This document shows, one piece after another, positions 1-12,532 of a DNA stretch of 64,000 nt. Every line of letters starts with the position of its first letter. The stretch's first letter is position 1. Below the pieces are notes generated by a model. It saw nothing but the letters and a program-made list of their open reading frames with translations. It was not told where the DNA came from and did no database searches. A program made the translations under genes and the position numbers. Source of the DNA: Zea mays (taxonomy: Eukaryota > Streptophyta > Magnoliopsida > Poales > Poaceae); the NCBI RefSeq assembly GCF_902167145.1, contig NC_050096.1, positions 157,417,825 through 157,481,824 on the forward strand. The letters run 5' to 3'.

Positions 1-3000
1 AACAGCTCCTTGCTCAGGGATGAGCACGTACCCTCCGTCAGCGAGATTGCAATCTAATGAATGCAATGAGTAAGATAGATGCATGGCTGGTATGAAATTT
101 ACAATTAAGATTTGATGGGGGATGATCAATTTAATAAGGTAGGGCTTATTCTTACTATTGGAGATTTTTGGGGTATACTTAGCAACTTAGGGTTAGATGA
201 TTACTGAATGGTTAACCCATATTTAGTGTTCCACTGATTTTCATCTATATATCTTATGAATATTTTTAACAATATTCTCAGCTGCCATGTTGGGGTAATA
301 CTCATTAATCTTTCTAATTCCTCTCTTCTTCTCTATTTCTTTTATACTTTTGAGGTGGGGTTGAACTACAAGATAGCTTAATAAATTTCTAAAGATTCTA
401 CAAAAATTTCAATGGCTTCTCACTGGTGTATAATTCTCTGTCTCAAATTTTGGGGCTTAAAAAGTGAGGGGTTCTCTCTGTACAAAACTATCAATTATTA
501 GGGAAAGGGGGTGTTTTGAACTACAACTCCTTTTTAACAGTGGGTTATTCTCTAAGACTTATTTTTGCTGGCATTTAGATGCTATAACATGACTTTGTAC
601 AAATTTTCAGCCACTATTACCTATAGTTATTTTACTATGATTTTCTAAAGTTTGTAGCCAAAGGGGTGCTTTCTACTATCACTATACTTGAAAAATATCA
701 AACAACAGATTTCCAGTTTTTCCAATCTTCTTCTTTCTGCAAGGGCAATCATTCTGAAAATTGGTAACTTATTGCTTAAGGGAAAGGTGGTGGGAATTTC
801 TTGAACTAAATGGCCTTTTTCATGAAATAGGGGCAATGGGTATTACTTTGTAGCTTTCAATTGGGTTTTGCATTTTTCTCTGGTGGCCTACTTTATTATT
901 AATCTAATAAAAATTTATTTGCCCACTATTGCACACTTTTTGGCTTGCTTGTGATTTAATTGAAATATGGCTCAATATCAAGTTCTATTTGTTTATTCTA
1001 CTTAAAATGATGGACTAGGGTATTTATTATTTTTGTAGTAGTGTCCTAGTGGTTACAAGTCCACTGAATTTTTCTTAAAAATTTTGAAATTGTTTTTATA
1101 ATTCTAATAATTGTCTTTCTAGTTTGATTAGTGCCTAATAAAACATTTTACCTTGAATCTGCTCTGGACTAGGGTTCCCTTTATTTTTTCTAGGTCCTTT
1201 ATTACTTAAGTGGACTAGGAAAAATATTTGCATCCACTGTTCATTATTTTCCAGTGCTTTTCTCATTTTCCTAAGTTTTGGGGCAAACATGGCTTTCAAT
1301 AAGTAACCTTGTTTAAATTTCCATTACTAGGGTACTTACTATTTTTAAACTGTGTCTAAGTGGGGTTTATACTTCTACAAATTTTCTTAAGTTCAGCACA
1401 GAAGCATAACTAATTTTCTTTATTTTAATAAGATTTGGTCAGTTTCCTTAATTAATTCCAAACTCTAAAATTTGAAATAGAAAGCACATAGTTCACTATT
1501 TTTATATGATAGTTCATAATATTCTGAATCCAGTAAAATTGGTTTGACTAGATTTGGCTAATTATTTCTCAAGATATAATTTTCCTAAGTTCTCTGCTGA
1601 ATTTAAAAAGAATAAATAGAAACGGATAAAGGAAAAAGGGTTTTTGCACTGGGGTCCCTGGCAAAAGGTCTTAAATGTATTACAGACAGGTCCTCGATTC
1701 ACTATTCATCTGAGTCTATGACTCTACAGAAAACCCCCTAGGCTTTTGCGGAATCGAACCCTCGATCCTTCCCCTAATGGAACAGTGACCGCGGCGGAGG
1801 AAAAGGGCGGAGGGGCTTACCGGCGGCGAGGGTGTTCCTGTGAGGGGTCGGGTGAGGTCCAAGGGTCTCTGGCGATTACGTCGAGGTACGGATCGTCAGC
1901 GGTGGCGGTCGGAGTAGGTCGGTCCACGTGCGCAGGCTGGGGAGCTCGTCGGCGGCGAGGAATCCGGCCTAACCAGGGCGGTACAGTTCAATTGAACAAG
2001 TCAGGGAGCTTCACCAGAGATCAAGGAAGATATGCGCGTGAGGAATTCAAGAATGGCTCACCAGATAGCTCGGTCTACGCGCGGCCGCGGGCGACCGAAG
2101 TCCGGCGAAGGCGATCCTGGGTCTCCGGTTAGGTTCTGTCGGGTCCGAGAGCTTGGAAATCTTCACGGGCCACTAGCGAAGCTAACCGAGTGGTAGGCGC
2201 AACTTGGACGTGGCTAGAGTGAGCTGGCCACGGTGGCCGAGGCTCGGGCAGTGATGGCGGGCGGAGGAGAGCTCGCCGGAGCTAAGGGAGGGGTGTCTGG
2301 CCAGCGAGGGTGAGCACGGAGTTAGGTGAGGCACGCCCGGGGGTGGTTTTAAAGGCACGGGCGAGCATGGCCGAGGGGAGGTTCTGACAAGCGCTCGGGG
2401 CGTGCACGGGCGAGCACCAGTGCGCGCTCTGGCGTCTGGGCACAGCGTCGAGCACGAGGCAGCGCAGAGAGAGGTCGTGTTCAAGCGTGGATTGGCTCCA
2501 AATCTTTGAGATTATGGCCATGATCCCGTTGAGAGATCTCTTCCCCTGACATTCCTTTGTCGTTTGTGTGTGGAGGCTTGCGGGTTTCGCTGACTGGATC
2601 AAGAGATATGGAGGGGTGAAGTTGGGTTTGTCTCATTGCCGAACACTAAGAGAAGATCCCAGGTTTGACGTGTCCAGGGCATGCGTCCCAATGCCATCTT
2701 CAGGTATGAGGTAGAGGGGTTAGTTAGACACATTTTTGTCAATGGGAGCTTAGAGTTTTGAGATAGAGATCAAGGTGAACGCGCTCAGTTTTGGTTTAGA
2801 GGCTGAAAATTCAGAAATCTGAATTTCAGGTTTCTCCACTAAACCTCCACTTGAATGGCTTGCTTGGAGTTTTTAACAAACTATTTTGGCCAAACTTTTA
2901 TAATCTTTATTGTAGTTTAGTTAGTGTATTCCAATTTTTACAATTGGCCAAAGCCATGATTCCATGTATTTCATGGTTCTTTTATCCCTTTTCTTCCTTT

Positions 3001-3215
3001 CTACTTAAGTCGCTTAATTAGGGTTGGTCTAGGGTTTTAATATTTTTCTTTTTTTTGAAAACCTCATTTGTTTTAGACATGATTCTTTAGATATAAACTT
3101 AGTGGATCTTTTATTCTTAAGTTGATTGGTGCCTCTTGCCTAATTTGGTTCACATGAAATGATGGTACTTGAGTTAGCACTAAGAAGAAACCCTAGGTGA
3201 CACTGGGGTGTCACA
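1..3215 (-). repeat. 3' LTR of element E (partial)
   Basis: Bases 2-3215 align nearly end to end with 23981-27171, with many substitutions and small indels, for example about 20 bases near 180-200 absent from the other copy. On the minus strand it starts TGTGACACCCC, next to a purine-rich tract. About 1.6 kb of this LTR lies left of the window. It holds a GC- and CpG-rich block at about 1760-2480 between AT-rich flanks. ORFs inside the block (such as 1746-2132 plus) occur in both LTRs and look like composition artefacts. Confidence 0.88.
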
Positions 3216-3232
3216 GCCTTCCCCTCTTATAG
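3216..3232 (-). promoter_or_regulatory. Polypurine tract of element E
   Basis: On the minus strand a purine run containing AAGAGGGGAAGG directly abuts the TGTGACAC start of the 3' LTR, where plus-strand DNA synthesis is primed. Bases 3233-3462 are untranslated sequence between the polyprotein stop and this tract; I see no gene there. Confidence 0.75.
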
Positions 3233-3462
3233 GAATCTCATCCCGAGATTCGGGTCGGAGTCCTCCCGGGGTGAAGTGAGGGTTAAGGCTTGCTTGAAGT
3301 GGGTGAATTTTTTTATTAAGGCAAACTGCTCTTCGAATGTCATTCTCTTTGCAACTTCAGAGGGAAGTCCCTTTAATTTTAGTTTTACAGTTAACTCTTT
3401 CTAATTTAAGATCATTTTTCTTATGTTTTGATTCATAGGGCAGGGGAAGGGGTTGGGCATGA

Positions 3463-5057
3463 TTACGTACCAATTTCCTTAGATAGACAATCAGGGAAGT
3501 TGGAACGCAGAAATTCCTCAGTCTCCCAAGTAGCCTCTTCTTCTGAGTGATTACTCCATTGGATCTTATACATTTTGATCGATTTAGCCTGAGTTGATCT
3601 TTCTTTGCAATCCATAACCTTGGAAGGGTACGATAGATCTGGCTCTATCTCCAATTCTGGTTCTGCTATGATCTCAGTCGGCAATCGAACACACTTCTTT
3701 AGTTGGGATACATGGAATACATTATGGATGGCAGACATTTTTGGAGGTAACTTCAATTTGTATGCCACGGGTCCACATGCTTCTATGATCTCATAAGGTC
3801 CAATGTAACGAGGGGCTAACTTGCCTTTGATCCCAAACCTCTGCACTCCCTTGGTGGGTGATACCTTCAAATACACGAAATCTCTCACCTCGAACTGGAG
3901 AGGTTTCCTTCTCTTATCATGGTAACTCTTCTGCCTAGCCTGGGCAGCTTCTAGATTCTTCCTGATTAGTTTGACCTTCCTTTTGGCTTCAGTCACTAAG
4001 TCAGGTCTGAAAACTTCTCTTTCTCCAGGCTGAGACCAATTGAGGGGTGTTCTACACCTTCTTCCATAGAGAACTTCGAAGGGTGCCATCTTTAGGCTGG
4101 ATTGATAACTGTTGTTATAAGCAAACTCTGCCAAGGAGAGGTGTTTATCCTAGTTCTTGCCACAATTGATCGCACAAGCCCTCACATATCTTCAAGAATT
4201 TGATTTACCCTCTCGGTCTGACCATTGGTCTGCGGGTGGTAAGCTGTACATCGGATTAGCTTGGTTCCAAGGACTCTTGCAGTTGTTCCCAAAATCTAGC
4301 AATAAATTGGGCTCCTCGGTCAGAATCCATGGTCCGGGGCAATCCATGCAAACACACGATTCGGTCAATGTACAACTCTGCATACTTTTGAGCCTTATCA
4401 GTGGTGTGCACTGGGAGAAAATGTGCCACTTTCGTCAGTCGGTCCACAATAACCCAAATCGAATCGTGATGACGAGAGGTGTTGGGCAGACCCACAATGA
4501 AATCCATGCTGATGTCATCTCATTTCCACGAAGGTATAGATAGGGGTTGCAAAGATCCAGCTAATTTCAAGTGGCTTGCCTTTATCCTCTGACAGGTGTC
4601 ACATTCTGATACATATTGGGCTATCTCCCTCTTCATTCTGGTCCACCAATACAAGGGCTTCAGATCATGGTACATTTTTGTGCTCCTTGGATGCATGGAG
4701 AATTTGGAGAGATGGGCTTCGTCCAAGATTTTCTTCTTGAGATCCTTATTTTTAGGAACCACCAATCTGCTTTCAAACCACAATATACCCTTTCCATCTT
4801 GGTGGAAACATTTATACTTCTCGATCTTCTGATGGAGGTTCTCCTTAATAATTTGCACTCCCTTGTCACTGAGCTAGGCCATGATGATCTGGTCTTGCAA
4901 AGTTGGCTCAGCATAAATGTGAGACAAAGCACCAGAAGGAATCACTTCAATCTTCATTTTGCTCAACTCATCACACAGGGTATCAATACGAGAATCCATC
5001 ATAACATAGTTGCATTGCAATTTCTGACTCAAGGCATCTGCCACCACATTGGCCTTT
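3463..5057 (-). pseudogene. Element E integrase and chromodomain (3' part of pol)
   Basis: Continues the RNase H frame across solo LTR G, starting at the [11 protein letters not shown] motif. In order it shows an HHCC zinc-binding segment (HPRSTKMYH ... CDTC, about 4560-4700), the integrase core with catalytic aspartates in VDRLTK and DSDRG (4256-4507), the QTERVN motif carrying the catalytic glutamate (near 4200-4230), and a C-terminal chromodomain ending in EATWETEEF (about 3480-3560). The polyprotein stop is TAA at 3463-3465. Stops occur near 4860 and 4510 (one is TGG to TGA), with a frameshift between about 4134 and 4256. Integrase inserts the cDNA; the chromodomain is thought to steer insertion to heterochromatin. 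Confidence 0.88.
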
Positions 5058-5062
5058 CCTGG

Positions 5063-8000
5063 TGTCACACCCGGTTTTGGAAGGCAAACCGAATGCGAAC
5101 TATGTACGCGCCAGGATCAGAACTCACGTACACAGCGATTACATAAATGAACATCATCGCACAATGCTCGAATAATAACATAAAAGAGTATTAACTTATT
5201 ACATCACAGAGTCATAGACATCCACATAGTCATCAACTTAACTGATAAATCAAAGTGCTAGCGAAACGCAGTAAAGATAAGGCCTTCACAGGCAGCTGAC
5301 TGGGGGTTGCCGCCAACCCACACTTAGAATTCGTCGTAGTCTTGGAACTCCTGGAAGTCTCCTTCCACGGCTTCGCCTTCTCCTGAGCAGTGGTTACAAT
5401 GCGGACAACCTGGTGTTTTGTGGTAAAGCAAGGATGAGTACACATCAACGTACTTAGCAAATGTCCCGTTTGGCTGAAGTGGACTAGCTTTTTGTGGGGT
5501 TAGGCTCAAGCAGTTGCTTTTAGTTGGTCAAGTATTTATCATTAGTAGAAGCCAGATTTTAGCATTTACCAACCCGTAAACCATTTCCTCATCGAGGAAC
5601 AACATCATCATAGTCGAACCAAAACCATAACATAATCCTTATATCTCGAACCATCTGTATCTCTAATCAAAGAGGATCCCAAGGCTGCTCTTAACCGTGA
5701 GCACGGCTGATATATCAGTTCCACTACCCTCTGCAGAGGTTGCACACTTTACCCATGAGTCATGATTCCCTTTCTACCCGGGGAGAGCTAATCCCCATTG
5801 ACCACTACCTAGGTGGTCCGGCAGGGTATCACTACGTAGCTGTTACAAAGATTCCCTAGAGGTCATAGCCGCCCGTTAGGTTTCTCCAGTTTGATAAACA
5901 CAGTACCTCTCCCCGCAGGAGGGTGACTAACAAAAAGCAAAACGAATGAACCTCGGCACTCAGCCTCGGCAGAGCAAGCACTGTGCCTGGACCCCATTGA
6001 CGACACGGCGGCGAAGCAACTATACCTTTAGTTCCTCTAATTAATTAGCTAAGGGCATCCCATTTCACCCTCATGGTTGCACTGTTATCCCGGGTGGTCT
6101 CTCAACGAACAGGTCCTTACGGAGAGGTACTCGGGAAACAGCCTGAGCCCCCTAGAGTATCACCAGATCATCAACATCATCAGGATAACAGTATCATAAA
6201 TAGTCACATCATGTTCATTGATTAAGTTAAGGCATTAGCAGAATGCTAACCATAACAGCCCATAAGGTCATCAAGGATAAAGTAAAGTGTAAAGCTAGTC
6301 AATCCTTAGGTTTCAAGTAAGTAATGCGGGATAGTAAGTTATAAGTGAATAGGACATAATGGGTCAGAGGACACTTGCCTTCACCAAACTGCTGATCAGG
6401 GACTTCCTCTGCAACTTCCTCGGGAAACACAGACTGCTCGATGTCTACGTAAAGTAATCATTCACACTATGCACTTGGGAAATAACAAACAAAAGCAATA
6501 TACCAAACATATGCAGCAGAGAGATCACAAGTTCATAATAGAAAAGGATTGGTACTCTGGTATTCCCTAGGTCTAGGGTAGAGGACTACACAAAGTGATT
6601 CACCATCCACTAATCAGGTCTAAGTCAGTGGTGGGATTAAATCATTACATGGTTTTAAGTCCCTGAACTTGGGTGTTTAAGTCCATAAACTTAGGTGCTC
6701 CAACTTTTATTAAAGTCTACCATCTTCTAATTATCTCAAATAGGGTTCCAATAACCTTAATCCTATCCTAATGATCAACTATTAATTGGGACATGGAAAC
6801 AGCAGGGAAACATTGTTTAAATAGGTAGACAAAAATACTATGAGCATTTTGCAATTTGAAGCACTTAATTTGGAGTTCATATGACAAAGTTATGAATTTT
6901 ACAAGATTGGGGATTAAAAATATGCCTTAAACACTTATTTTGAATTAAATAAAAGGTCCGAGGACCTAACTGCGAGAATCCAGGGACGGCGGGTTAAATT
7001 TCAGAAAACCGGGGGTCTCTTTAAGAAGTTGCGCGGGCGAAGGGGTATCGGGCTCTAATAGCCGTCGGATCTCAGATCAACGCGCAGGATTAGATCCGCG
7101 GGCGGGCGCGCGAGCGCGCGGCGGCCTGAGCGGCTGACAGGCGGGGCCAGGCGGGGAGCGCGGGCGCGGGCGGGCTGACAGGCGGGGCCAGGCGGGCAGC
7201 GCGGGCGCGGGCGGGCTGACAGGCAGGGCCAGCGGGCAGCGTGGGCGCGGGCGGGCTGACAGGCGGGGCCAGCGGGCAGAGCGGGCGCGGGGTGTGGGGG
7301 AAGCGGCCCTGGGCCGTTGGATCTCCGGCGAACGGCTAGGGTTGGGCTCGGCCTAATTGAAACGGGGCCGCCCGATCTGGGATGGACGGCGGGGATCGGG
7401 TGGCCGGCCTTGGCCTCTCCTACGACTAGCAGAGGCGGCGGCGCTCATCCCCGCGGCGGAGGACTCGCCGGAGACGAGGGGCGCGGGGGCTCTACGGGTC
7501 CCCGGGGCGACCTGAGCGGCCGGGGAGGTTGGGGAAGGCGCGGGGAGTCTTCTGGTGGGGGCTAGGTCGGGGCAGGGGCACCGGAGGGGGGCGGTCCACG
7601 GCGAAGCGGCTCGGCGGCGGCGCAAAAGGGCTCCGGCGAGCAATCAAACGCGACAGGAGGCAATACAAAGGTCGGGAGGGGGCGGGAGAGGTTCCTTACC
7701 TCAAGGCAGACTCCGGGGACTCCTCGGTGGCAGCAATGGCGCGACGGCGGCCCGGGTCGACGGTGGCGGACCTCCGCGGCTGCACGGAGGACGGCAGGTG
7801 AGCGCGGGCAGAGGGAAATAGGGAGGGGGAGGGGAAATTGGGGCGCGTCCCGGGTTGCGGACGTCGAGGCGAAGCTCACCGTGGCAGAGGACACGACGGA
7901 GCTCCAACGGCGACGGGGAAACGGGCTCGGGCGGCGATGGTTAATGGCGGCGGCGCTCTGGCATGCGCGCGGCATGGGAGAGGTGAGAGAGGGCCTGCTG

Positions 8001-8645
8001 GTGCGCAAATGAGGGAGGGGGAGAGGGCGAGTGGGGTTCTGGGCTCAAGTGGCCGGGGGCGGGGCGGTTGCGAGCTCCACGCGCGACGTGGGCGCGGAGT
8101 CCACGGCAGCGCGCAGCTCGGGCGGCGGTTACGCGGGGAAGACGGGGCTGACAGCCGGGACCCACGGGCAGAGAGAGCGGGGAAGCGAGCGCGGGTGCGG
8201 GGAAAGCGGCCACGCTGACGAGCGGGCCCGCCGGGGCAGAGAGAGGAGGGGGGAGAAGAGCGCGCGCGGGATGGGCCTAGTGGGCCGAAAGGCCGAGGGG
8301 GCGGGGGAAGCGGGCTTCTTTTCCTTTTTCTTTTATTCTGGTATTTGTTTTCTCTTTTCTTTTTATTTATTCTATTTGATTCAAATCCAAATAAGCCACA
8401 AACTCAAATTAGCCTTTCTAAGAATTATGCACCAAACAAAAGTGAAATCTAGGGTTCAACATGATGCAACAATTCATACTCCCTTGGAGTTTGAGCTAAT
8501 AGACTATAATTACAAATAAAATAACCACTTTTCTCCTATAGAAATGAGAAAGAGAAGATTGGGGAAGGATGTGAAAAGAGAAGTAACACCTGAATTTGTG
8601 AATATGAGCAAAGAAATTTTATACCCCCAAATTCAGGGTGTTACA
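5063..8645 (-). mobile_element. Element G: solo LTR inserted in element E RNase H
   Basis: A 3583 bp block with TGTCACACCC at the left end and GGGTGTTACA at the right, flanked by CCTGG (5058-5062) and CTTGG (8646-8650), a 5 bp target duplication with one mismatch. The host reading frame YHP / GKANVV rejoins across it. No PBS, PPT or coding domain is inside, so it is a single LTR left by LTR-LTR recombination. Its minus strand begins TGTAACACCC, the usual start of Tekay-type LTRs, so I orient it minus. It contains a GC-rich block (about 7000-8310) and a 41 bp tandem repeat. ORFs in the block on both strands are not credible genes. Confidence 0.88.
7132..7293. repeat. 41 bp GC-rich tandem repeat in solo LTR G
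   Basis: Four copies of a unit beginning GGCTGACAGGCGGGGCCAG start at 7132, 7173, 7214 and 7254 (spacings 41, 41, 40). Copies differ by single bases. Nothing suggests coding. Confidence 0.9.
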
Positions 8646-8650
8646 CTTGG

Positions 8651-10480
8651 GTGATAATGTACCTCCAGGTCATAGTCCTTGATCAGCTCTAGCCATCTTC
8701 TCTGCCTCATGTTGAGATCAGCCTGAGTAAAGATGTACTTAAGGCTCTTATGATTTGTGAAGATGTTGCAGTGGGTTCCCATCAAATAGTGTCTCCACAT
8801 TTTCAATGCATGGACCATGGCTGCTAACTCCAAGTCATGAGTGGGATAATTTTGCTCATGAGGCCTGAGTGCTCTTGATGTGTAAGCAATGACTTGGTTG
8901 TCTTGCATCAAGACACAACCCAGTCCTGTGCTAGAGGCATCACAGTACACATCAAACGGCTTGCTGTTGTCGGGTTGCGCTAACACCGGTGCTATGGTCA
9001 GATGTTGCCTCAATGTGTGGAAGGCATCTTTGCACTTCTGACCCCAAACAAACTTGGCTTCTTTCTTCAACAATTCAATTATGGGCTTCGCAATTCGAGA
9101 GAAATCCGGAATGAATCTTCGATAATAACTGGCCAATCCTTGAAAACTTCGAATTTGATGGACAGTCATTGGCGGCTTCCAGTTCATCACCTCTTGCACC
9201 TTCTCAGGATCAACAGCTATACCTGCCTGAGAAATAGTGTGAACCAAGAATTTGATCTCCTTTAGCCAAAAATCACATTTTGACAATTTGGCATAAAAGA
9301 CGGTGCTCTCGCAGACGTTGAAGCACTACATGCAAATGCCCGGTATGTTCTTCTTCGTTCTTTGAGTACACCAAGATATCATCGATGAAAACCACTACGA
9401 ACTTGTCCAATTCAGGCATGAAAACATAATTCATCAGATACATGAAGTAGGCTAGTGCATTAGTCAGCCCAAAAGACATCACCAAGAATTCATACAGCCC
9501 ATATCTGGTCGAGAAGGTAGTCTTCAGAATATCAGTTGTTCGTATCTTGATCTGATGATAGCCGGAGCGAAGGTCTATCTTGGAAAACACTTTGGCTCCG
9601 ACCAACTGATCGAAACGAACATCAATACAAGGCAAAGGATACTTGTTCTTGATAGTCACCGCGTTAAGTGGGCGGTAATCTATGCAAAGCCTCAAGCTTT
9701 CATCCTTCTTCTTTACAAACAAGGCTGGACATCCCCAAGGCGAAGTACTTGGGCGGATAAAACCTTTGTCCAACAATTCTTGCAATTGCTTCTTCAATTC
9801 TGCCAACTCAGCGGGTGGCATCCGGTAAGGCCTCTTGGAAATAGGTGTCGTTCCCGGTTGCAATTCGATGGCGAATTCGATATCCCGGTCTGGGGGCATT
9901 CCTGGTAATTCATCCGGAAAAACATCTGCATACTCACAGACCACTGGAATCTTCTTCAGGGGTAACTCCATCATAGCAAAAGCACATGACTGAGTAGAAT
10001 CTTGACTGGGCAGAAACAAGGTGAAACTCCCACATATTGGGGAATTGAGTTCTACGATGCGGCTGGCTACATCAAGCACTACTTGGTGTCTGGTCATCCA
10101 ATTGGCCTCCAGAATAATATCCACATTCTCCAAACCCAAAACAAGGAGGATGGTTTTGATAATGTGGCTTCCCAGTTGAATAGGAACACTTTGGTTTAAT
10201 TGGTTAGTTGCAATTTTACCCCCAGGTGTGGCTATCATGAATGACCCTTTTGTGTGATAGAAAGGTAGTTGACATTTAGCACTTAACTTTTGGCTAATGA
10301 AACTATGAGATGCACCAGAATCAAACAGAATTAATGCAGGTTGATTATAAACTAAAAAGATACCAGTCATGATGGGGGCTCCTTCAGGTAACTCCTCCAG
10401 AGTAGTGAAGTTGAGCTTCCCTTGCCTGACTTGCACCTTCTGCTTGCTTCCCTTGTCTTGATTTGGTGCTGCCATCTGCC
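8651..10480 (-). pseudogene. Element E protease, reverse transcriptase and RNase H
   Basis: Minus-strand polyprotein following gag in the same frame. The aspartic protease has [11 protein letters not shown] (near 10310). RT runs through the [13 protein letters not shown] segment and catalytic FIDD motif (near 9375). After a frameshift at about 9280-9300, RNase H follows with [11 protein letters not shown] and the DLELAA segment; the usual TDH motif reads TNH, so a catalytic aspartate is lost. The frame stops at the solo LTR insertion at 8646. RT copies the genomic RNA and RNase H removes it. Not functional. Confidence 0.88.
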
Positions 10481-11465
10481 TTTGCTGATTTCTTGGGCAA
10501 TTCTTGGCATAGTGGCCCACATTGCCACAAGTGAAGCACTTGTTCCCATTTCCCTGGTGGAACTGCTACTGCGGAGGCTGATTGTTCCTTGGAGCAGGAG
10601 CTGGAAAACGGTTGGGTGCTGGCTGCTGCTGCTGAGGTGGCCTGATCACCCATCTGCCTGCCTGCTACTGAAATCCCCTGCTCTGATTGTGGGAAACAAT
10701 CCTGAACCTCTGGGTCTGAGCGGAGGGTGCTGTCATTGGTGCCTTTCTCTTCTTCTCTGCCTGGTGAGCTACAATACAATCCTCTTGGGAGAAGGCCAGG
10801 TTGACCAACTCATTGAAGCTATCGGCCCCAACAGTGTTGAGATGCTCACGCAGCTTGGTGTTGAGACCCCTGCGGAAGCAGTCTGTCTTCTTCTCATCGG
10901 AATCAGCATGATAACCTGCGTACTGGCACAGGTCGTTGAAGGCCTAAGCATACTGCAATATCGTGTGGGTTCCTTGATTGAGTGCTAGGAATTCATTCAG
11001 CTTGCGATCAAGAATTCCAGCTAGGATGTAGTGCACTCTAAAAGCAGTCTTGAATTCCTCCCAAGAAACTTAATGATCAGTAGGTAGCATAGCACGGAAG
11101 TGGTCCCACCAAGTCCAAGCAGGGCCGCGAAGGTGCTGAGAGGCGAAGCGAGCCTTGGTATCATCAGGGCAATCTCCTGCGAGGAGGGGAAACTTGGACT
11201 CCATGACGCGTAACCACACGTCGACGTCCAACGGATCCTCTGCCTTGGTGAACAAGGGCGACTGTGTACTCAGGAATTTCTGGTAGGTTGCCGCTGCTAG
11301 AGGTCACTGCAGCTGGCCTTCACCATACTGCTGAGGGTGGTGCTGGCGCTGCAAGAGCTGTCGCAGAATCTCGTTCTGTTGGGCCATCAGCTCCTGCACC
11401 GTGGGAGCTGGAGGAGGTGGCGGGGGAACTTGCTCGTTATGCCCGCGACGCTGCCTAGCTGCCAT
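10481..11465 (-). pseudogene. Element E gag
   Basis: Gag is the capsid/nucleocapsid protein that packages element RNA. The likely start is the ATG at 11465. A coiled-coil-like N-terminus with a proline run is followed by the retrotransposon gag segment (WTWWDHF, about 11090-11130) and a canonical CCHC zinc knuckle C-X2-C-X4-H-X4-C at 10497-10538. Gag and protease share one frame, as usual for this clade. At least five in-frame stops break it. Bases 11466-11720 between gag and the upstream ORF show nothing recognisable. Confidence 0.82.
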
Positions 11466-11720
11466 CTGAAAACAGAGATTGTCGCCATTGTTATCCCAAT
11501 TCACAGTTTCGAACAACATGCTATTATCTCATATGGAAGGAAATTGCCATAATCATAACACTAGGTTCGAATGAAGATAACATGGTTACAAACATCCCAC
11601 AGATCTCAAAAGTTCTCAAGGGTTGCATCAAGTAGGGGAAAGTACCCGTAAGCCTAGCCCAAAATCTGCCATTACTAAGCTTGCGTAGGTTTCTATCCTC
11701 CTAAAACGTCAAATGACTCG

Positions 11721-12527
11721 TCAACCCTGAGTAGTGGAAGCGACACTAGATGCGGGTGAAGGGGGCATCACAGAGGTAGTCACATTGGCACCAGAGGCTG
11801 GTCCCAACTCCTTAGGAGCCTCTTCTCCCTCGCTTCCGGCCTCATTGGTCTCCATCTCCAACTGATGCATGTCCAGGTGGTCATTAGCTTCTTCAAGTTC
11901 CTGCTGCACATCATGGAGCTGGTTCTCCAAGACATCAATAGTGTTGTCTTGGATCTCCACCTGCTGCTCTAAGGTGGTGATGCGCTGGCTCAGCCTTTCC
12001 ACCTGTAGGTCCTTCTCCACCAGCTCGAAGGACAAGTCGACCACAAAGTCTTCTCAGCTATCGAGGGTGAGCTTGGTGGTTTGAGAGAGGTTAGCAAGAT
12101 GTGCCATAGCGTCGCTCTACAGGGCCTGAAGGTGGTACATCGCACTCATGCACTGAACAGTGATCCTTCCAACCAGGTCAGGATACATCACCCATACGTC
12201 CTTCACATGGCTCATGCGGTTGCACCACATGGGGTCATCCTTCTTCTCAGCAGGGAAGAGTCCCAAGGGGTGCATCACCATCTCTAGGGGATGGTAGCCA
12301 CAGAAAGTCGTCAGGGTCTTCATAGCTGCCGCTTCAGTGGTGTCGTCCGTCCTGAATCCAATCGTCTCGGAGTCAAGAGAACGCCAACCCGGCTGAAGGG
12401 GATGAGCCTCCAGAGTCAACCAGATTCGGCAACGTGGTACCCGATGCTCTTCGTACAGCTGCACCATGTACAAAGGGGGCGTAGGGTAACCGACGGAGTT
12501 AAGCACTTCCCACAAAATGGAAGGAAA
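11721..12527 (-). pseudogene. Extra leader ORF 5' of gag in element E
   Basis: A reading frame on the element's coding strand between PBS and gag. Its N-terminal half is rich in W, Y and P and looks globular (12117-12515); the C-terminal half (11721-12044) has coiled-coil-like heptads, then an acidic and a Ser/Pro-rich tail. Two stops near 12115 and 12055 interrupt it. The frame continues upstream on the far side of element A (21935 to about 22020), so A landed inside this ORF. No family is recognised. Element F has a coiled-coil-like ORF in the same place, which suggests a real but unnamed leader protein. Confidence 0.6.
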
Positions 12528-12532
12528 GCCAT

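Noticed and set aside
1746..2132. 128-residue ORF, repeated at 25704-26180
   Set aside because: Antisense to the element within both LTR copies, with length changing between them; repeated because the LTR is repeated.
7317..8519. Several ORFs of 80-160 residues on both strands in the solo LTR
   Set aside because: Gly/Arg- or Pro/Ala-rich translations on both strands of a GC-rich block; composition effect.
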